Notes under the pieces: generated by a model
Databases searched by the model: none
The model's input: the letters and a program-made list of their open reading frames with translations, nothing else
What the model was told of the DNA's origin: nothing
Source of the DNA: Sphingomonas sp. NFR15
Lineage (GTDB): Bacteria > Pseudomonadota > Alphaproteobacteria > Sphingomonadales > Sphingomonadaceae
Direction of reading: 5' to 3'
DNA length: 64,000 bases
NCBI RefSeq assembly: GCF_900103265.1
Contig: NZ_FMWX01000008.1
Span: forward strand, 162,071-226,070
Translations under genes and position numbers: made by a program
Shown: positions 52,168-61,450 of the stretch, piece after piece
Layout: each line of letters starts with the position of its first letter
How positions within the stretch are numbered: the first letter of the stretch is position 1

Positions 52168-52675
52168 CAATCCCCATTCGTTTGAGAAGGCCTTTCTGGC
52201 GAGGTCTTTGCCTGCGAATGACGCGTCCGGCTTGGCTGAAAGCCGACAGTTTCGAAGGCGGTTGGGAATGGCCGGTAAATTTTACCTCCGCCCCGTCAGG
52301 ACGACCGGCGGCAGTCGACCAAAACGCGTCGCTCGGCAGTCGCGCTTCCAACGGCAGCTTCCGCCGAAACCTGTCGCTCGCACCGCTGGCGCCGGAGATC
52401 GATAGTGTCCGCGCAATGATCGGCATCAATGGTGGTATACGGCCGGCCTGAAGAATTTGCGCTCCCGGAGACGGGCAGACATCGGACTGCGAAGGCCGCC
52501 GGCCCTAGCCCTCTGACCACCCGCACAAATCTGAACGGCAAGCGTGCAATGCTGGCCGTTCAAGAACAAATTCAAGCATCTAAATTGCCGTCATCGTCGG
52601 AAAGGAGTCGATCGAACTCGAGGCGGTAGCAGATTGCCGCGGGAGGTTCGGGTGCTCGCGAACAAGGACTCGAGG
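52168..52675. other. Gap with dispersed repeat modules
   Basis: 'GCAGTCGACC' near 52313, 'CTTCCGCCGAAACCTGTCGC' near 52359, and similar blocks match those at 47260 and 61305 in pieces. No gene supported. Confidence 0.5.
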
Positions 52676-52975
52676 ATGATCACGATGCTGGTGACCTATG
52701 CGGGCGATGCGGACACGCCGTTCGACCGCGATCATTGGATCAACGTGCACTTCCCGCTCGTGCGGGAAAGTTGGGCGCCTTATGGTCTCATCAGCGCGGC
52801 TGGCTTCTTCCCGCAAGCGGACGGCGCCGGGCCGATCGCCGTGGGCGTCGTCAACTTCCGAGACATGGCGGCCATGGAAGCCGCGCTCCAGGCACCGGAG
52901 ACGGCTCGGGTCATGGCGGACGTCGCCATCGTCACCGCCGTCCAACCCCAGCGCAGCGTCCTGCAGCCGCTCTGA
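52676..52975 (+). CDS. EthD-family small protein
   Basis: 99 residues from ATG 52676. The pattern 'MLVTYAGDADTPFDRDHWINVHFPLVRESW' matches the ferredoxin-like EthD fold seen in catabolic operons. It may act as a small decarboxylase or cyclase-type enzyme. It leads a run of SDR, hydrolase and VOC genes. Confidence 0.75.
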   Translation: MITMLVTYAGDADTPFDRDHWINVHFPLVRESWAPYGLISAAGFFPQADGAGPIAVGVVNFRDMAAMEAALQAPETARVMADVAIVTAVQPQRSVLQPL

Positions 52976-53017
52976 GCGGCGTGCCGTCATCGTCTGAAAA
53001 CCAGTGGAGCGTATGTC

Positions 53018-53842
53018 ATGAAAACCTGGCTCATCACCGGCTGCTCGAGCGGCTTCGGCCAGCGGCTTGCCCTTGCCGCGGCACGGCGCGGCGACCGGGT
53101 CATCGCTACGGCGCGCAACGTCGAGGCGATCGCGCAAATGGCCGAGCCGTTCGATGGTCGGATGCTCACCCTGCCGCTGGACGTGACCGATCCGGCGGCA
53201 GCCAGGGCAGTCGTCGCGCAAGCGGTCGACGCCTTCGGCGGGTTCGACGTGCTCGTGAACAATGCCGGCTACGCGCTGTTCGGCGCGATCGAGGAAGCCA
53301 CGCCCGAGGAATATCGGCCGATGTTCGAAGTCGACGTCTTCGGGCTGATCGAGACTACCAAGGCTGCGTTGCCGGTCCTGCGACGCGCGGGGGGAGTGAT
53401 CGTCAACATGTCGTCGGGCGCCGGAATCGAGGGACGGGGCGGCGGGGGCTATTACCATGCCGCCAAATTCGCGGTGGAAGGCATTTCCGAGGCGCTTGCC
53501 GGCGAGCTGAAGCCATTCGGCATCCGCGTGCTGATCGTCGAACCCGGGCCGTTCCGCACCGATTTTCTGGGCCGGTCCATCGCCATGGCGGCCAACGCAA
53601 TGCCCGAATATGCCGCGAGCTCGCGCAAGCAGTATCGCGACACGGGCAACGGCAACCAGGCAGGCGATCCGGACAAGGCGGTCGCGGTGATCCTGCAGGC
53701 GGTCGACGCCGAGGACGCGCCGCTTCACCTGCCGCTCGGTCCTGCGGCGCACGCGATCGCCGAGCGGAAGCTTGCGGCCTTCCGTCGCGACATCGACGCT
53801 TGGCGCGACATCACGATCGCCACCGATTTCGATCGCGCCTGA
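53018..53842 (+). CDS. Short-chain dehydrogenase/reductase
   Basis: 274 residues. Classical SDR: 'LITGCSSGFGQRLA' (cofactor loop), 'LVNNAGYALFG', catalytic Ser in 'NMSSGAGIEG', and Tyr-x-x-x-Lys in 'GYYHAAKFAVEG'. An oxidoreductase of the 'oxidoreductase-like' SDR5C type is likely. Gap to the EthD gene is 42 bases. Confidence 0.9.
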   Translation: MKTWLITGCSSGFGQRLALAAARRGDRVIATARNVEAIAQMAEPFDGRMLTLPLDVTDPAAARAVVAQAVDAFGGFDVLVNNAGYALFGAIEEATPEEYRPMFEVDVFGLIETTKAALPVLRRAGGVIVNMSSGAGIEGRGGGGYYHAAKFAVEGISEALAGELKPFGIRVLIVEPGPFRTDFLGRSIAMAANAMPEYAASSRKQYRDTGNGNQAGDPDKAVAVILQAVDAEDAPLHLPLGPAAHAIAERKLAAFRRDIDAWRDITIATDFDRA

Positions 53843-53891
53843 GCGCGGGGCAGCGCTCCGTTTGAACATCCTATCCTATGGGAGAGCGATC

Positions 53892-54800
53892 ATGATCGCA
53901 GCACTGCCGGGCTTTGCCCAGCAACTGGTGCCGGCGAACGGCATCAAGATCAACGCCGTCACCGGCGGCTCCGGCCCACCGATCCTGCTGCTCCACGGCT
54001 GGCCGGAGACCTGGTGGGAATGGCACCATGTGATGCCGCTGCTCGCCAAGCATTTCAGCGTGGTGGCGATCGATCTGCGCGGCGCGGGATTTTCCGACTG
54101 CCCGCAGGGCGGCTATGACAAGGCCACGATGGCGCGTGATGCGCACGGGGTGATGGCTGCCCTTGAGCACGCGCGCTACGCCGTGTGCGGGCACGATATC
54201 GGCGGCATGGTCGCATTGGCGCAGGCAGCCCTCCACCGCGAGGCCGTCACCCATCTGGCGGTTCTCGATGTACCGCTTCCGGGCTGGAGCCAGTGGGAGG
54301 CGACGACCGCAAGTCTCTGGCATTTTGGCTTCCATGCAGCCCGCGACCTGCCCGAACGCCTGATCCATGGCCGGGAACAGGACTATATTTCGACCTTCAT
54401 GGCCGAGCGCTTCTACGATCACAGCCGCTTCGATCCGGCAAACATCGAGATCTATGCGAGGGCGATAGCGCTTCCCGGCCGCACCCGTGGCGGCATGGAA
54501 TGGTATCGCACGCTCGACGCCGACCACGACGCCGCGCTCGCGTACAAGAAGCAGCCGCTCGAGATGCCGGTGCTCGGCCTCGGCGGAGACCAGCGCTTCG
54601 GCGCGCGGATGGTGCCGATGCTCGAGGAGTTCGCCACCAAGGTGACCGGCGGCGCGATCGCGCGGTGCAGCCATTATGTCGCCGACGAGCGGCCGGAGGA
54701 AGTCGCAGCCGCGCTGATCGACTTCCTCAAACCTGGCTGGACCTCCGCTCGCACCAATTCCCGCACGCAATCGAGCCAGAAACGAAGGAGAACGTCATGA
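53892..54800 (+). CDS. Alpha/beta hydrolase, epoxide hydrolase/dehalogenase-like
   Basis: 302 residues from ATG 53892. 'LLHGWPETWWEW' supplies the oxyanion region, the nucleophile Asp is in 'CGHDIGGMVAL', and the catalytic His in 'RCSHYVADERPEEV'. The Asp nucleophile with HGWPE is the mark of epoxide hydrolases. The stop overlaps the next start (ATGA). Confidence 0.85.
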   Translation: MIAALPGFAQQLVPANGIKINAVTGGSGPPILLLHGWPETWWEWHHVMPLLAKHFSVVAIDLRGAGFSDCPQGGYDKATMARDAHGVMAALEHARYAVCGHDIGGMVALAQAALHREAVTHLAVLDVPLPGWSQWEATTASLWHFGFHAARDLPERLIHGREQDYISTFMAERFYDHSRFDPANIEIYARAIALPGRTRGGMEWYRTLDADHDAALAYKKQPLEMPVLGLGGDQRFGARMVPMLEEFATKVTGGAIARCSHYVADERPEEVAAALIDFLKPGWTSARTNSRTQSSQKRRRTS

Positions 54801-55327
54801 CCGCACCCGTCATTCGCGGCGTCAATCATATCGGCATCACGGTGCCCGACATCGAAGCCGCCAAAGCCTTCCTGGCGGAGGCCTTTGGCGCCCAGCTGAT
54901 CTACCAGTCGTTCGGCCCGCAGGATCCGCCGCGACAGGGGGCCGAGTTCGAGCGCGCCGTGGGCGCGTTCCCAGGGACGGTCGTTCGCGCGCAGGCAATG
55001 GTCAAGATCGGCACCGGACCCGATATCGAGCTCTTCGAAATGCATGGACCCGAACAGGCGCAGCCGATCCGCGCGAGCGACTTCGGCATCACCCATTTCG
55101 CGCTCTACACCGATGATATCGATGCATCGGTCGCGCGCTTCAAGAAGGCGGGCGGCACCCCGCTGACGCCGCCGCGCGCCATCCCCTATGCGACTGAAAA
55201 AGGTCCGGGCAACAAGGTCTGCTATTGCCGCATGCCCTGGGGCACGACCATGGAGTTCATCACCACGCCGGATCGCATGGCCTATCATGACCAGACCGAT
55301 CTGCGCAGGTGGCAGGACGAGGATTGA
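54797..55327 (+). CDS. VOC-family (glyoxalase/bleomycin-resistance fold) protein
   Basis: 176 residues. 'GVNHIGITVPDIEAAKAFL' and 'ITHFALYTDDIDASVARF' mark two VOC modules, with metal-type residues in 'IELFEMHG' and 'TTMEFITTPD'. Coupled to the hydrolase gene. Ring-cleavage or isomerase activity is possible. Confidence 0.85.
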   Translation: MTAPVIRGVNHIGITVPDIEAAKAFLAEAFGAQLIYQSFGPQDPPRQGAEFERAVGAFPGTVVRAQAMVKIGTGPDIELFEMHGPEQAQPIRASDFGITHFALYTDDIDASVARFKKAGGTPLTPPRAIPYATEKGPGNKVCYCRMPWGTTMEFITTPDRMAYHDQTDLRRWQDED

Positions 55328-55396
55328 GGAGAGCGGGGCAGGGGCCTGAATCCTCGTTGTAAGACACGGAAAACCAACGAATCGAGGTTCGCGCTC

Positions 55397-56389
55397 ATGG
55401 ATGAACAAAGCTTCGGCGTGCGGTTGCCCGCCCGGGTGTTGCCCGCTCCCCAATCGATCAGCGCGGAGGCGCGCGCCGCGCTGGACCGCCTCGTGGATGC
55501 CGAGGGCATGCCGATCAATGCCAAGCACCCGATGCCCGGTCCCGAGGATCACGATGGCTGGATCCGGATCAAGGCGGCTGTGGATGCGCATTATGCCGCC
55601 GGCATCAAGGGGCTTGCCGGCAGTTTGCGCGCCAGCGTCGAAACCGTCCAACTCTGCGACACGGTTATCCACGTCGCCACGCCCGATACCGCAACCATCG
55701 CCGACGGGGCCTATCTCGATCTGCACGGTGGCGCGCTGGTATTTGGCGGGGGCGAGGCGTGCCGGCTCGGCGCGCAGATGCAGGCGGACCTGCACGGCGT
55801 GCGCTGCTACGGCGTCGATTATCGGACGCCGCCCAAGCATCCCTATCCTGCGGCATTGGACGATACTCTGGCGGCCTATGTCCATCTGCTTGAGCGTCAC
55901 AAGCCTTCGGACGTGGTGATCGGCGGCAGATCCGCAGGCGGCAACCTCGCCGTCGCCATGCTGCTGCGGGCGCGGGAGGCGGAGCTTCCCATGCCCGCCG
56001 GTCTCGTCCTGCTATCCCCCGAGGTGGACCTGACCGAGTCCGGGGACAGTTTCGCGGTGAACCGCCTGGTGGACCTGATGCTGCCGCTGCCGCTGCGCGC
56101 GGCGAACCTGCTCTATGCCAACGGCGCCAACCTGTCCGATCCCGCGCTATCCCCACTGTTCGGCGACTTGGCGGGCCTGCCCCCGACCTTGCTCCAATCC
56201 GGCACCCGCGACCTGTTCCTCTCCAATACCGTGCGCATGCATCGCGCGCTGCGGAAGGCCGGGGTACCCGCCGAGCTTCACGTCTTCGAGGCGATGCCGC
56301 ATGGCGGCTTCCTGGGCGGCACGCCGGAGGATCTGGAGCTGAGCGGCGAGCTCGTCCGCTTCGTCCGCACCTGCTTGCGCGACAGCTGA
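55397..56389 (+). CDS. Alpha/beta hydrolase of the HSL/GDXG type
   Basis: 330 residues. Motifs of the hormone-sensitive lipase family: 'LDLHGGALVFGGG', the nucleophile Ser in 'GGRSAGGNLAV', Asp in 'GTRDLF', and His in 'AMPHGGFL'. Acts as an esterase on small esters. It follows the VOC gene by 69 bases. Confidence 0.88.
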   Translation: MDEQSFGVRLPARVLPAPQSISAEARAALDRLVDAEGMPINAKHPMPGPEDHDGWIRIKAAVDAHYAAGIKGLAGSLRASVETVQLCDTVIHVATPDTATIADGAYLDLHGGALVFGGGEACRLGAQMQADLHGVRCYGVDYRTPPKHPYPAALDDTLAAYVHLLERHKPSDVVIGGRSAGGNLAVAMLLRAREAELPMPAGLVLLSPEVDLTESGDSFAVNRLVDLMLPLPLRAANLLYANGANLSDPALSPLFGDLAGLPPTLLQSGTRDLFLSNTVRMHRALRKAGVPAELHVFEAMPHGGFLGGTPEDLELSGELVRFVRTCLRDS

Positions 56390-56420
56390 GGCCGTCGACC
56401 CATTTCTTCCAGGACCCCCT

Positions 56421-56963
56421 ATGATCGACACCGAGCGGCTCCTCCTGCGTCCCTATGAATCCCGCGACGTGCCGGCGATCCTGGCGCTGTCGGCTGATCC
56501 CGACGTGCGCAGGTTCATCGGCAATCTCCCCGATTCCGAGGAAGCCGCTTGGACGAGGGTGCTGCGCTGCGCGGGCCATTGGAGCTTCTTCGGCTTCGGC
56601 ACGCTCGCCGTCGTCGAACGGACGAGCGACCGGGTCGTGGGCGAAGTCGGTGCGGGCTTCTTCAGGCGTGGCGTCGATCCGATGCTCGACAGCGTGCCCG
56701 AAGCTTCGTGGCTCTTCTCGTCCGAAGTCGGCGGGCGGGGTTTGGCGTTCGAGGCGATGACCGGCCTTCTGCGCTGGCTGGCACAGGCCACGCCCCATAA
56801 TCGCGTCGCCTGCCTGGTCGAGCCCGTCAACCTTGCCTCGCTGAAGCTTGCCGAAAAGCTTGGGCTCCGGCGGATCAAGGATCTCTCCTACCGGGAAAGG
56901 CCGTTCGTCCTGTTGGCTAGCCCGGCTCAACCTCTCGCAGGTGCTCGTCCAGCACCGCGATGA
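56421..56963 (+). CDS. GNAT acetyltransferase, RimJ-like
   Basis: 180 residues. 'MIDTERLLLRPYESRDVPAI' and 'SSEVGGRGLAFEAMTGLL' mark the N-terminus and acetyl-CoA loop; 'EPVNLASLKLAEKLGLR' the C-terminal helix. It overlaps the convergent LysR gene by 47 bases. Substrate unknown. Confidence 0.83.
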   Translation: MIDTERLLLRPYESRDVPAILALSADPDVRRFIGNLPDSEEAAWTRVLRCAGHWSFFGFGTLAVVERTSDRVVGEVGAGFFRRGVDPMLDSVPEASWLFSSEVGGRGLAFEAMTGLLRWLAQATPHNRVACLVEPVNLASLKLAEKLGLRRIKDLSYRERPFVLLASPAQPLAGARPAPR

Positions 56964-57780
56964 ACGCGCGGAGGCGCTGCAGATGCTTCAGGTCGCGATG
57001 ATAGCCCATCCAGATATCCCGGCTCGGCGGCGCCTCCGGCAGGTCGAGCCGGCGCAGGCCCGGGGTCTGGCTGCCGACGGCGCGGGGAAGGACGGCGATG
57101 CCGATCCCCTGTCTGCACATGCGCGCCTGTACGTTGCGGTTGTTCGAGCGCATCACCGTGGTCGCGTTGGGGAAGCTTTCCAGGAGCCAGGCGATGTCGG
57201 GGAAATGGCCCGTGGAGGTATCATGGGTGATCAGCCGGAAGCCGGTGCCGTCGCCGAACACCGGCTCGGGCGCGCTCGCGGCAATGTAGACGCCGTAGTG
57301 CAGCCGGGCGAGCCGTCGCTGGACGATGTCGGAGGTGTCGAAGGGCACGATCCGGAAGGCAATGTCCGCCTCGCGCTGCGCAAGGCTGAACAGGCGCGTG
57401 CCCGTCAGGATCTCGACATCGACGTCCGGATGCGCGCGCGTATAGTCGGAGACGACCAGGGGCAGGACATAGGCACCGAACCAGTCGGCCGAGGAGATGC
57501 GCAGGCAGCCGCGCAGATTTCGCTCCTGCCCGGCAAGCCGCCGCTCCATCGCCAGCGCGCCTTCTTCCATCTGCTCGGCCAGCGACACGATGGCGCTTCC
57601 CTCCTCGGTGAGGATAAGCCCCTCGGCAGTGCGCTGAAACAGCGTCTGGCCGGTCGCCGCCTCGAGCGCGCGCAGCCGCCTACCGATGGTGGGATGGCTG
57701 AGGCGCAGCGCGCGCGCCGCGCCGCCCAGCGTGCCGGCGCGCACCACGGCCAGGAAGATACGGACGTCGCTCCACTCCAT
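56917..57780 (-). CDS. LysR-family regulator
   Basis: 287 residues. Helix-turn-helix 'GTLGGAARALRLSHPTIGRRLRALE', then effector domain. It is convergent with the GNAT gene and divergent from the sigma-factor gene; its target is unclear. Confidence 0.88.
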   Translation of the reverse strand: MEWSDVRIFLAVVRAGTLGGAARALRLSHPTIGRRLRALEAATGQTLFQRTAEGLILTEEGSAIVSLAEQMEEGALAMERRLAGQERNLRGCLRISSADWFGAYVLPLVVSDYTRAHPDVDVEILTGTRLFSLAQREADIAFRIVPFDTSDIVQRRLARLHYGVYIAASAPEPVFGDGTGFRLITHDTSTGHFPDIAWLLESFPNATTVMRSNNRNVQARMCRQGIGIAVLPRAVGSQTPGLRRLDLPEAPPSRDIWMGYHRDLKHLQRLRAFIAVLDEHLREVEPG

Positions 57781-57876
57781 GGTCTGTCCTTACGCGTTGC
57801 CGGGGCGGGGTACACCCTGCGGCAGAAAAGTTCGACGCAGAGTGACCGGCATCACGTCGCGGGCGAATAAGGATTC

Positions 57877-58488
57877 ATGCGCCCGGACTTTCTTTCGAGA
57901 CTCATCTCAAGGCCGCCCTCGGGGGCGCCGCGGTCCGCGCGCGGGCGGCCTGCCGGCATGGCGCCCGACAGCTGGAGCGGCCTGATGGAAGCGGCCCAGA
58001 ACGGACACGGCGGCGCGTATCGGCGGCTGCTGGGAGAGACGTCCGAATGGCTGACGCGCTATTTCGAGCGGCGGCTGCCGCCCGGTGAGGTCGACGATGC
58101 CGTCCAGGAAACCCTGCTCGCGATCCATCGGCGGCGCCACACCTATGATCCCCGCTATCCCTTCGCCCCCTGGCTCGCGGCGATCGCCAAGAACAAATGG
58201 GTGGACCAGCTGCGCAGCCTGGCGCGCCGCTCGGCGGACGAACTGCCCGACGCAATCGCCACCGGCGATCACGAGGCGGCGGTGGTCAGCAGCTCGGTCC
58301 TCGCCAGCCTGCTCGACCAGCTCCGTCCGGTCCAGGCCCAGGCGATCCTGCTGGTCAAGGTGCAGGGCTATAGCATTGACGAAGCCTCGGCCCAGACCGG
58401 CCTCTCCCCGTCGGCCGTGAAGATGAACATCCACCGCGGGCTCGCCCGCCTGACGGCATTGATCGAGAAGACCCCCGATGTCGAATGA
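57877..58488 (+). CDS. ECF-type RNA polymerase sigma factor
   Basis: 203 residues from ATG 57877. Region 2: 'VDDAVQETLLAIHRRRHTYD' and 'PFAPWLAAIAKNKWVDQLR'; region 4: 'LLVKVQGYSIDEASAQTGLSPSAVKMNIHRGLARL'. It overlaps the NrsF-type membrane anti-sigma gene by 11 bases, as in Caulobacter sigF-nrsF, where the pair responds to metals or oxidants. Confidence 0.88.
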   Translation: MRPDFLSRLISRPPSGAPRSARGRPAGMAPDSWSGLMEAAQNGHGGAYRRLLGETSEWLTRYFERRLPPGEVDDAVQETLLAIHRRRHTYDPRYPFAPWLAAIAKNKWVDQLRSLARRSADELPDAIATGDHEAAVVSSSVLASLLDQLRPVQAQAILLVKVQGYSIDEASAQTGLSPSAVKMNIHRGLARLTALIEKTPDVE

Positions 58489-59119
58489 AGCCCTGATCCT
58501 CGACCTGTCGTCCGACCTCGCACCGGTCCGGCGGCGCAGCATGGTCCGCGAGTGCCTGCTGCTCCTCGCGCTGTGCGGGATGGAACTCGCCCTTGCCCCG
58601 GCTACGGGCCTGATGCGCGCCGACATGCACCATATGGGTTGGGCGCCCCATCTGATGTGGCGGGTAGCGAGCCTCGGCGTCCTCGCCCTGGCTGCCTGCG
58701 TGCTGGCGGTCCGATCCTTTTCGCCCACGGCACGGCCACGGCAGGGGCTGATGCTCGCCTGCGCGCTCGCGGTGCTGGCCATGGTCGGCGGTGCGTTCGT
58801 CACGCCCGCGGGCATGGGCGAGCTGGGGCTGCTCGACCGTATCGACCCGGCGAGCGGCGTGCGGTGCGCAACCTCGATCTTCGTGCTCTCGCTGCCGATC
58901 CTCGCATTGCTCGGGGCGCTGATGCGCCGGGCGGCGCCGACCCAGCCCGGGCTGAGCGCGCTCGCGAGCGGCATCGCCGCCGGGACCTGCGGCGCCTTCG
59001 TCTTCGCGTTCTGCTGTCCGTTCAACGACCCCCTCTACGTGGTGGTCTGGTACAGCGTCGGGTGCACCGCCGTGGTGTCCGTGGCGCGCTGGTGCCTGCC
59101 GCAACGCTTCCGCCTCTAG
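58478..59119 (+). CDS. NrsF-type (DUF1109) membrane anti-sigma factor
   Basis: 213 residues with six membrane spans ('ECLLLLALCGMELALA', 'VASLGVLALAACVLAV', 'LMLACALAVLAMVGG', and more). Conserved cysteines occur in 'GVRCATS' and 'FCCPFNDP', which the family is thought to use for metal or redox sensing. It would hold the sigma factor inactive at the membrane. Confidence 0.85.
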   Translation: MSNEALILDLSSDLAPVRRRSMVRECLLLLALCGMELALAPATGLMRADMHHMGWAPHLMWRVASLGVLALAACVLAVRSFSPTARPRQGLMLACALAVLAMVGGAFVTPAGMGELGLLDRIDPASGVRCATSIFVLSLPILALLGALMRRAAPTQPGLSALASGIAAGTCGAFVFAFCCPFNDPLYVVVWYSVGCTAVVSVARWCLPQRFRL

Positions 59120-59232
59120 CCATCACCCGCGCGGCCGATCACCGGCCGCACGCTGCCTGAACCACCGACGATCGAGCCACCCGGCTTGCCGGGCGGGAGA
59201 CGTGCGCCTGCATCACAGAAAGGAACCACGCC

Positions 59233-59814
59233 ATGAAGACCATCACCGACGCGAAGTCCCCGGAACGCGACTGGCTCAAGACCTATTATTACCTGCGCTT
59301 CGCCGTCGCTGCGATCTGGGTCATCCTCGCCTTCGCCGTTGCCAGGACCATGCCGCCATTGGCCGCAGTGATGCTCGTCGCCTATCCCGCCTGGGACGCG
59401 CTGGCCAACTATCTCGACGCCCGCCGGAGCGGCGGCCTGACGCGAAACAAGAGCCAGATGCTCAACTTCGTCGTCAGCATCGTGACCGCCGTCATGGTCG
59501 CCGTGACCCTGCCGCACGGCATGCACGCAGTCCTCCAGATTTTCGGCGTGTGGGCGGTCCTCTCCGGCCTGTTCCAGCTCCTCACCGGCGTGCGGCGCTG
59601 GAAATCCTATGGCGCGCAATGGGCGATGACCCTGAGCGGTGCCCAGTCCGGCTTGGCCGGCGCACACATGCTCGGCAAGGCCGCGGGCGCCGCCCCGGTC
59701 AGCATTGCCGACATTGCACCCTATGCGGCATTTGGCGCCTTCTACTTCCTGGTCTCCGCGGTTTCGCTGACGATCAGCGGCGTGCGTCGCCGCGCCAAGG
59801 CCATGGCAGCGTGA
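59233..59814 (+). CDS. Multi-span membrane protein, DUF308-like
   Basis: 193 residues with five or six hydrophobic segments. 'YYYLRFAVAAIWVILAF' and 'VVSIVTAVMVAVTLPHG' and 'GVWAVLSGLFQLLTGVRRWKSYG' recall DUF308 (acid-resistance HdeD-like) membrane proteins. Likely a target of the sigma factor upstream. Its stop overlaps a possible GTG start of the next gene. Confidence 0.68.
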   Translation: MKTITDAKSPERDWLKTYYYLRFAVAAIWVILAFAVARTMPPLAAVMLVAYPAWDALANYLDARRSGGLTRNKSQMLNFVVSIVTAVMVAVTLPHGMHAVLQIFGVWAVLSGLFQLLTGVRRWKSYGAQWAMTLSGAQSGLAGAHMLGKAAGAAPVSIADIAPYAAFGAFYFLVSAVSLTISGVRRRAKAMAA

Positions 59815-59840
59815 TCGGACTGGGATTGGGAGGCCACGGC

Positions 59841-61124
59841 ATGGTGGTGCAGGCCATTCTTGCCTTGGCGGCTGCCGCCGCGACGCCCCCCAATGCCGCC
59901 TCGCCAGCCGAGAACCTGCTGCCGATCGACGCCGCGCTTGCGCGATGGGACATGGCCGAGGCGCGGATACTGGCGCAGGCGATGCCGAAGGGCGCCGAGC
60001 GCTGCGCGGTGGAGGGGATCATCGCGACCCGCGACAACCGTCTCGACGAAGTGTCGAAATCGCTCCCGCGATGCTTGGCGATATTGGAACAGACGCATTC
60101 TCCCCGGGCACATGCCGCATTCGAGGCGCTGTTCGACTCCTATGCGCGGCAGGGCGCGTACAGGAAGCAACATGCGTTGATCGTGCGGTGGCTCGCGGCC
60201 CATGGCGAGCCCGTCGATCCCGGCGAGCTTGCCGATCTGCGTGAGGCGCTCGGAACGGCGGCGGTGTTGTGCGGCGTGTCCGGACTCAAGGCAACAGGCA
60301 GCAGCTCCGCAACCTTGCGCAGTTACCGTAATGTGCTGGGCACGCAGAATGTCGATCTGACGGTGCGCGGCGTCACGTTCTCGTGGAATATCGATACGGG
60401 TGCCAACCTTTCCGTTGTAACCGAGAGTGCGGCCCGCCGGATGCGATTGGCGGTTCGCGATACCGGCGCACGCGCGGTGGGATTGACGGGACATTCGGTT
60501 CCAACACGAATCGCTGTCATACACAGGCTTCCGGTTGGCGGTGTGACCCTTCGGAATCTAGTTGCGATCGTCGTACCGGACAGCGCATTGTTCATCCGGT
60601 CTCCGCTAGGCAACTATCAGATCGACGCGATACTCGGCTGCCCTGCGCTCGCGCAGCTCGGGCGGTTTCGGATCGATGCCGACGGCACGTTTGCGATCGA
60701 TCGAGCGGCACCGTTGCTCAGGTCTGGGGCGACGCTCTACATGAAACAACTGACACCAGTGGCCGAAGTGGAGATCGCGGGGCGCACGGGCTTGATGAGC
60801 ATCGACACGGGGGCAAACCGAAGCAGCCTCCACGCGAGCTATGCTACCCGCTTCGCCGATCGCGCGCGCCTCTGGTCGAGCAAGCGAGACACGACGTTCG
60901 GCCTGGGTGGCAGCACCGAAGGCGACGTGGCAATCGAACCCCAAATCGCGATCACGGCAGGCGCGGCAACCGTCGTCGAACGAGACGTGGCCGTGACGTT
61001 GGAGGGCGACAAGACGGCGCCCGTTCTTGGCAATCTTGGACAGCCCGCATTGACGGCCAGGGGGAGCTACACGTTCGATTTTCGTACGATGCGGCTGTTG
61101 CTCGGGCCCGAGGTTCCACATTGA
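59841..61124 (+). CDS. Secreted double retropepsin-like aspartic protease
   Basis: 427 residues from ATG 59841 (GGGAGG upstream); GTG 59811 is possible. A signal peptide spans residues 1-16 ('VVQAILALAAAAA'). Two Asp-Thr-Gly-Ala motifs occur in separate domains: 'WNIDTGANLSVVTE' and 'MSIDTGANRSSL', each followed by a hydrophobic-Gly flap-like segment ('GLGGSTEGD', 'GCPALAQLGRF'). So one chain may fold as the dimer that retropepsins form from two chains. An N-terminal 130-residue helical region precedes. Substrate unknown. Confidence 0.78.
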   Translation: MVVQAILALAAAAATPPNAASPAENLLPIDAALARWDMAEARILAQAMPKGAERCAVEGIIATRDNRLDEVSKSLPRCLAILEQTHSPRAHAAFEALFDSYARQGAYRKQHALIVRWLAAHGEPVDPGELADLREALGTAAVLCGVSGLKATGSSSATLRSYRNVLGTQNVDLTVRGVTFSWNIDTGANLSVVTESAARRMRLAVRDTGARAVGLTGHSVPTRIAVIHRLPVGGVTLRNLVAIVVPDSALFIRSPLGNYQIDAILGCPALAQLGRFRIDADGTFAIDRAAPLLRSGATLYMKQLTPVAEVEIAGRTGLMSIDTGANRSSLHASYATRFADRARLWSSKRDTTFGLGGSTEGDVAIEPQIAITAGAATVVERDVAVTLEGDKTAPVLGNLGQPALTARGSYTFDFRTMRLLLGPEVPH

Positions 61125-61450
61125 TGTGCGGCACGCTTCGTATCAGCGCCTTTGCAATTGACAGCTGAATGTCTGCTTCTGGCGATAGCGGATGTTCAAC
61201 TTATCACAGCCCGATGACCGCTTCGTCCCAAGCAACGTCGATCAGGGTTCCGGCCGCTGTCGACCACCTTCAGCCGTTCGTCGGCGGCGTGTTGAACGGC
61301 GGCCTCCGCCGAAACCTGCCGCTGACCGGGGGGCAGCTTTCTGGCAGCAGCGCGCCTAATTGCGGTCGCGCTGTCGAAGCCACGCTTCCATGGCGGTCAC
61401 AGGTACCTGACGCCCCTCGATGTTGAGAGAAATTCGAACCGCCCGCTGAA
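61125..61450. other. Gap with dispersed repeat modules
   Basis: 'CTGCTTCTGGCGATAGCGGATG' region near 61173, 'TGTCGACCACC' near 61258 and 'CCTCCGCCGAAACCTGCCGC' near 61302 match blocks at 52.3 kb. No gene supported. Confidence 0.5.

Noticed and set aside
55665..56930. 421-residue minus-strand open frame
   Set aside because: Antisense of the esterase and GNAT genes; Arg/Pro-rich low complexity.
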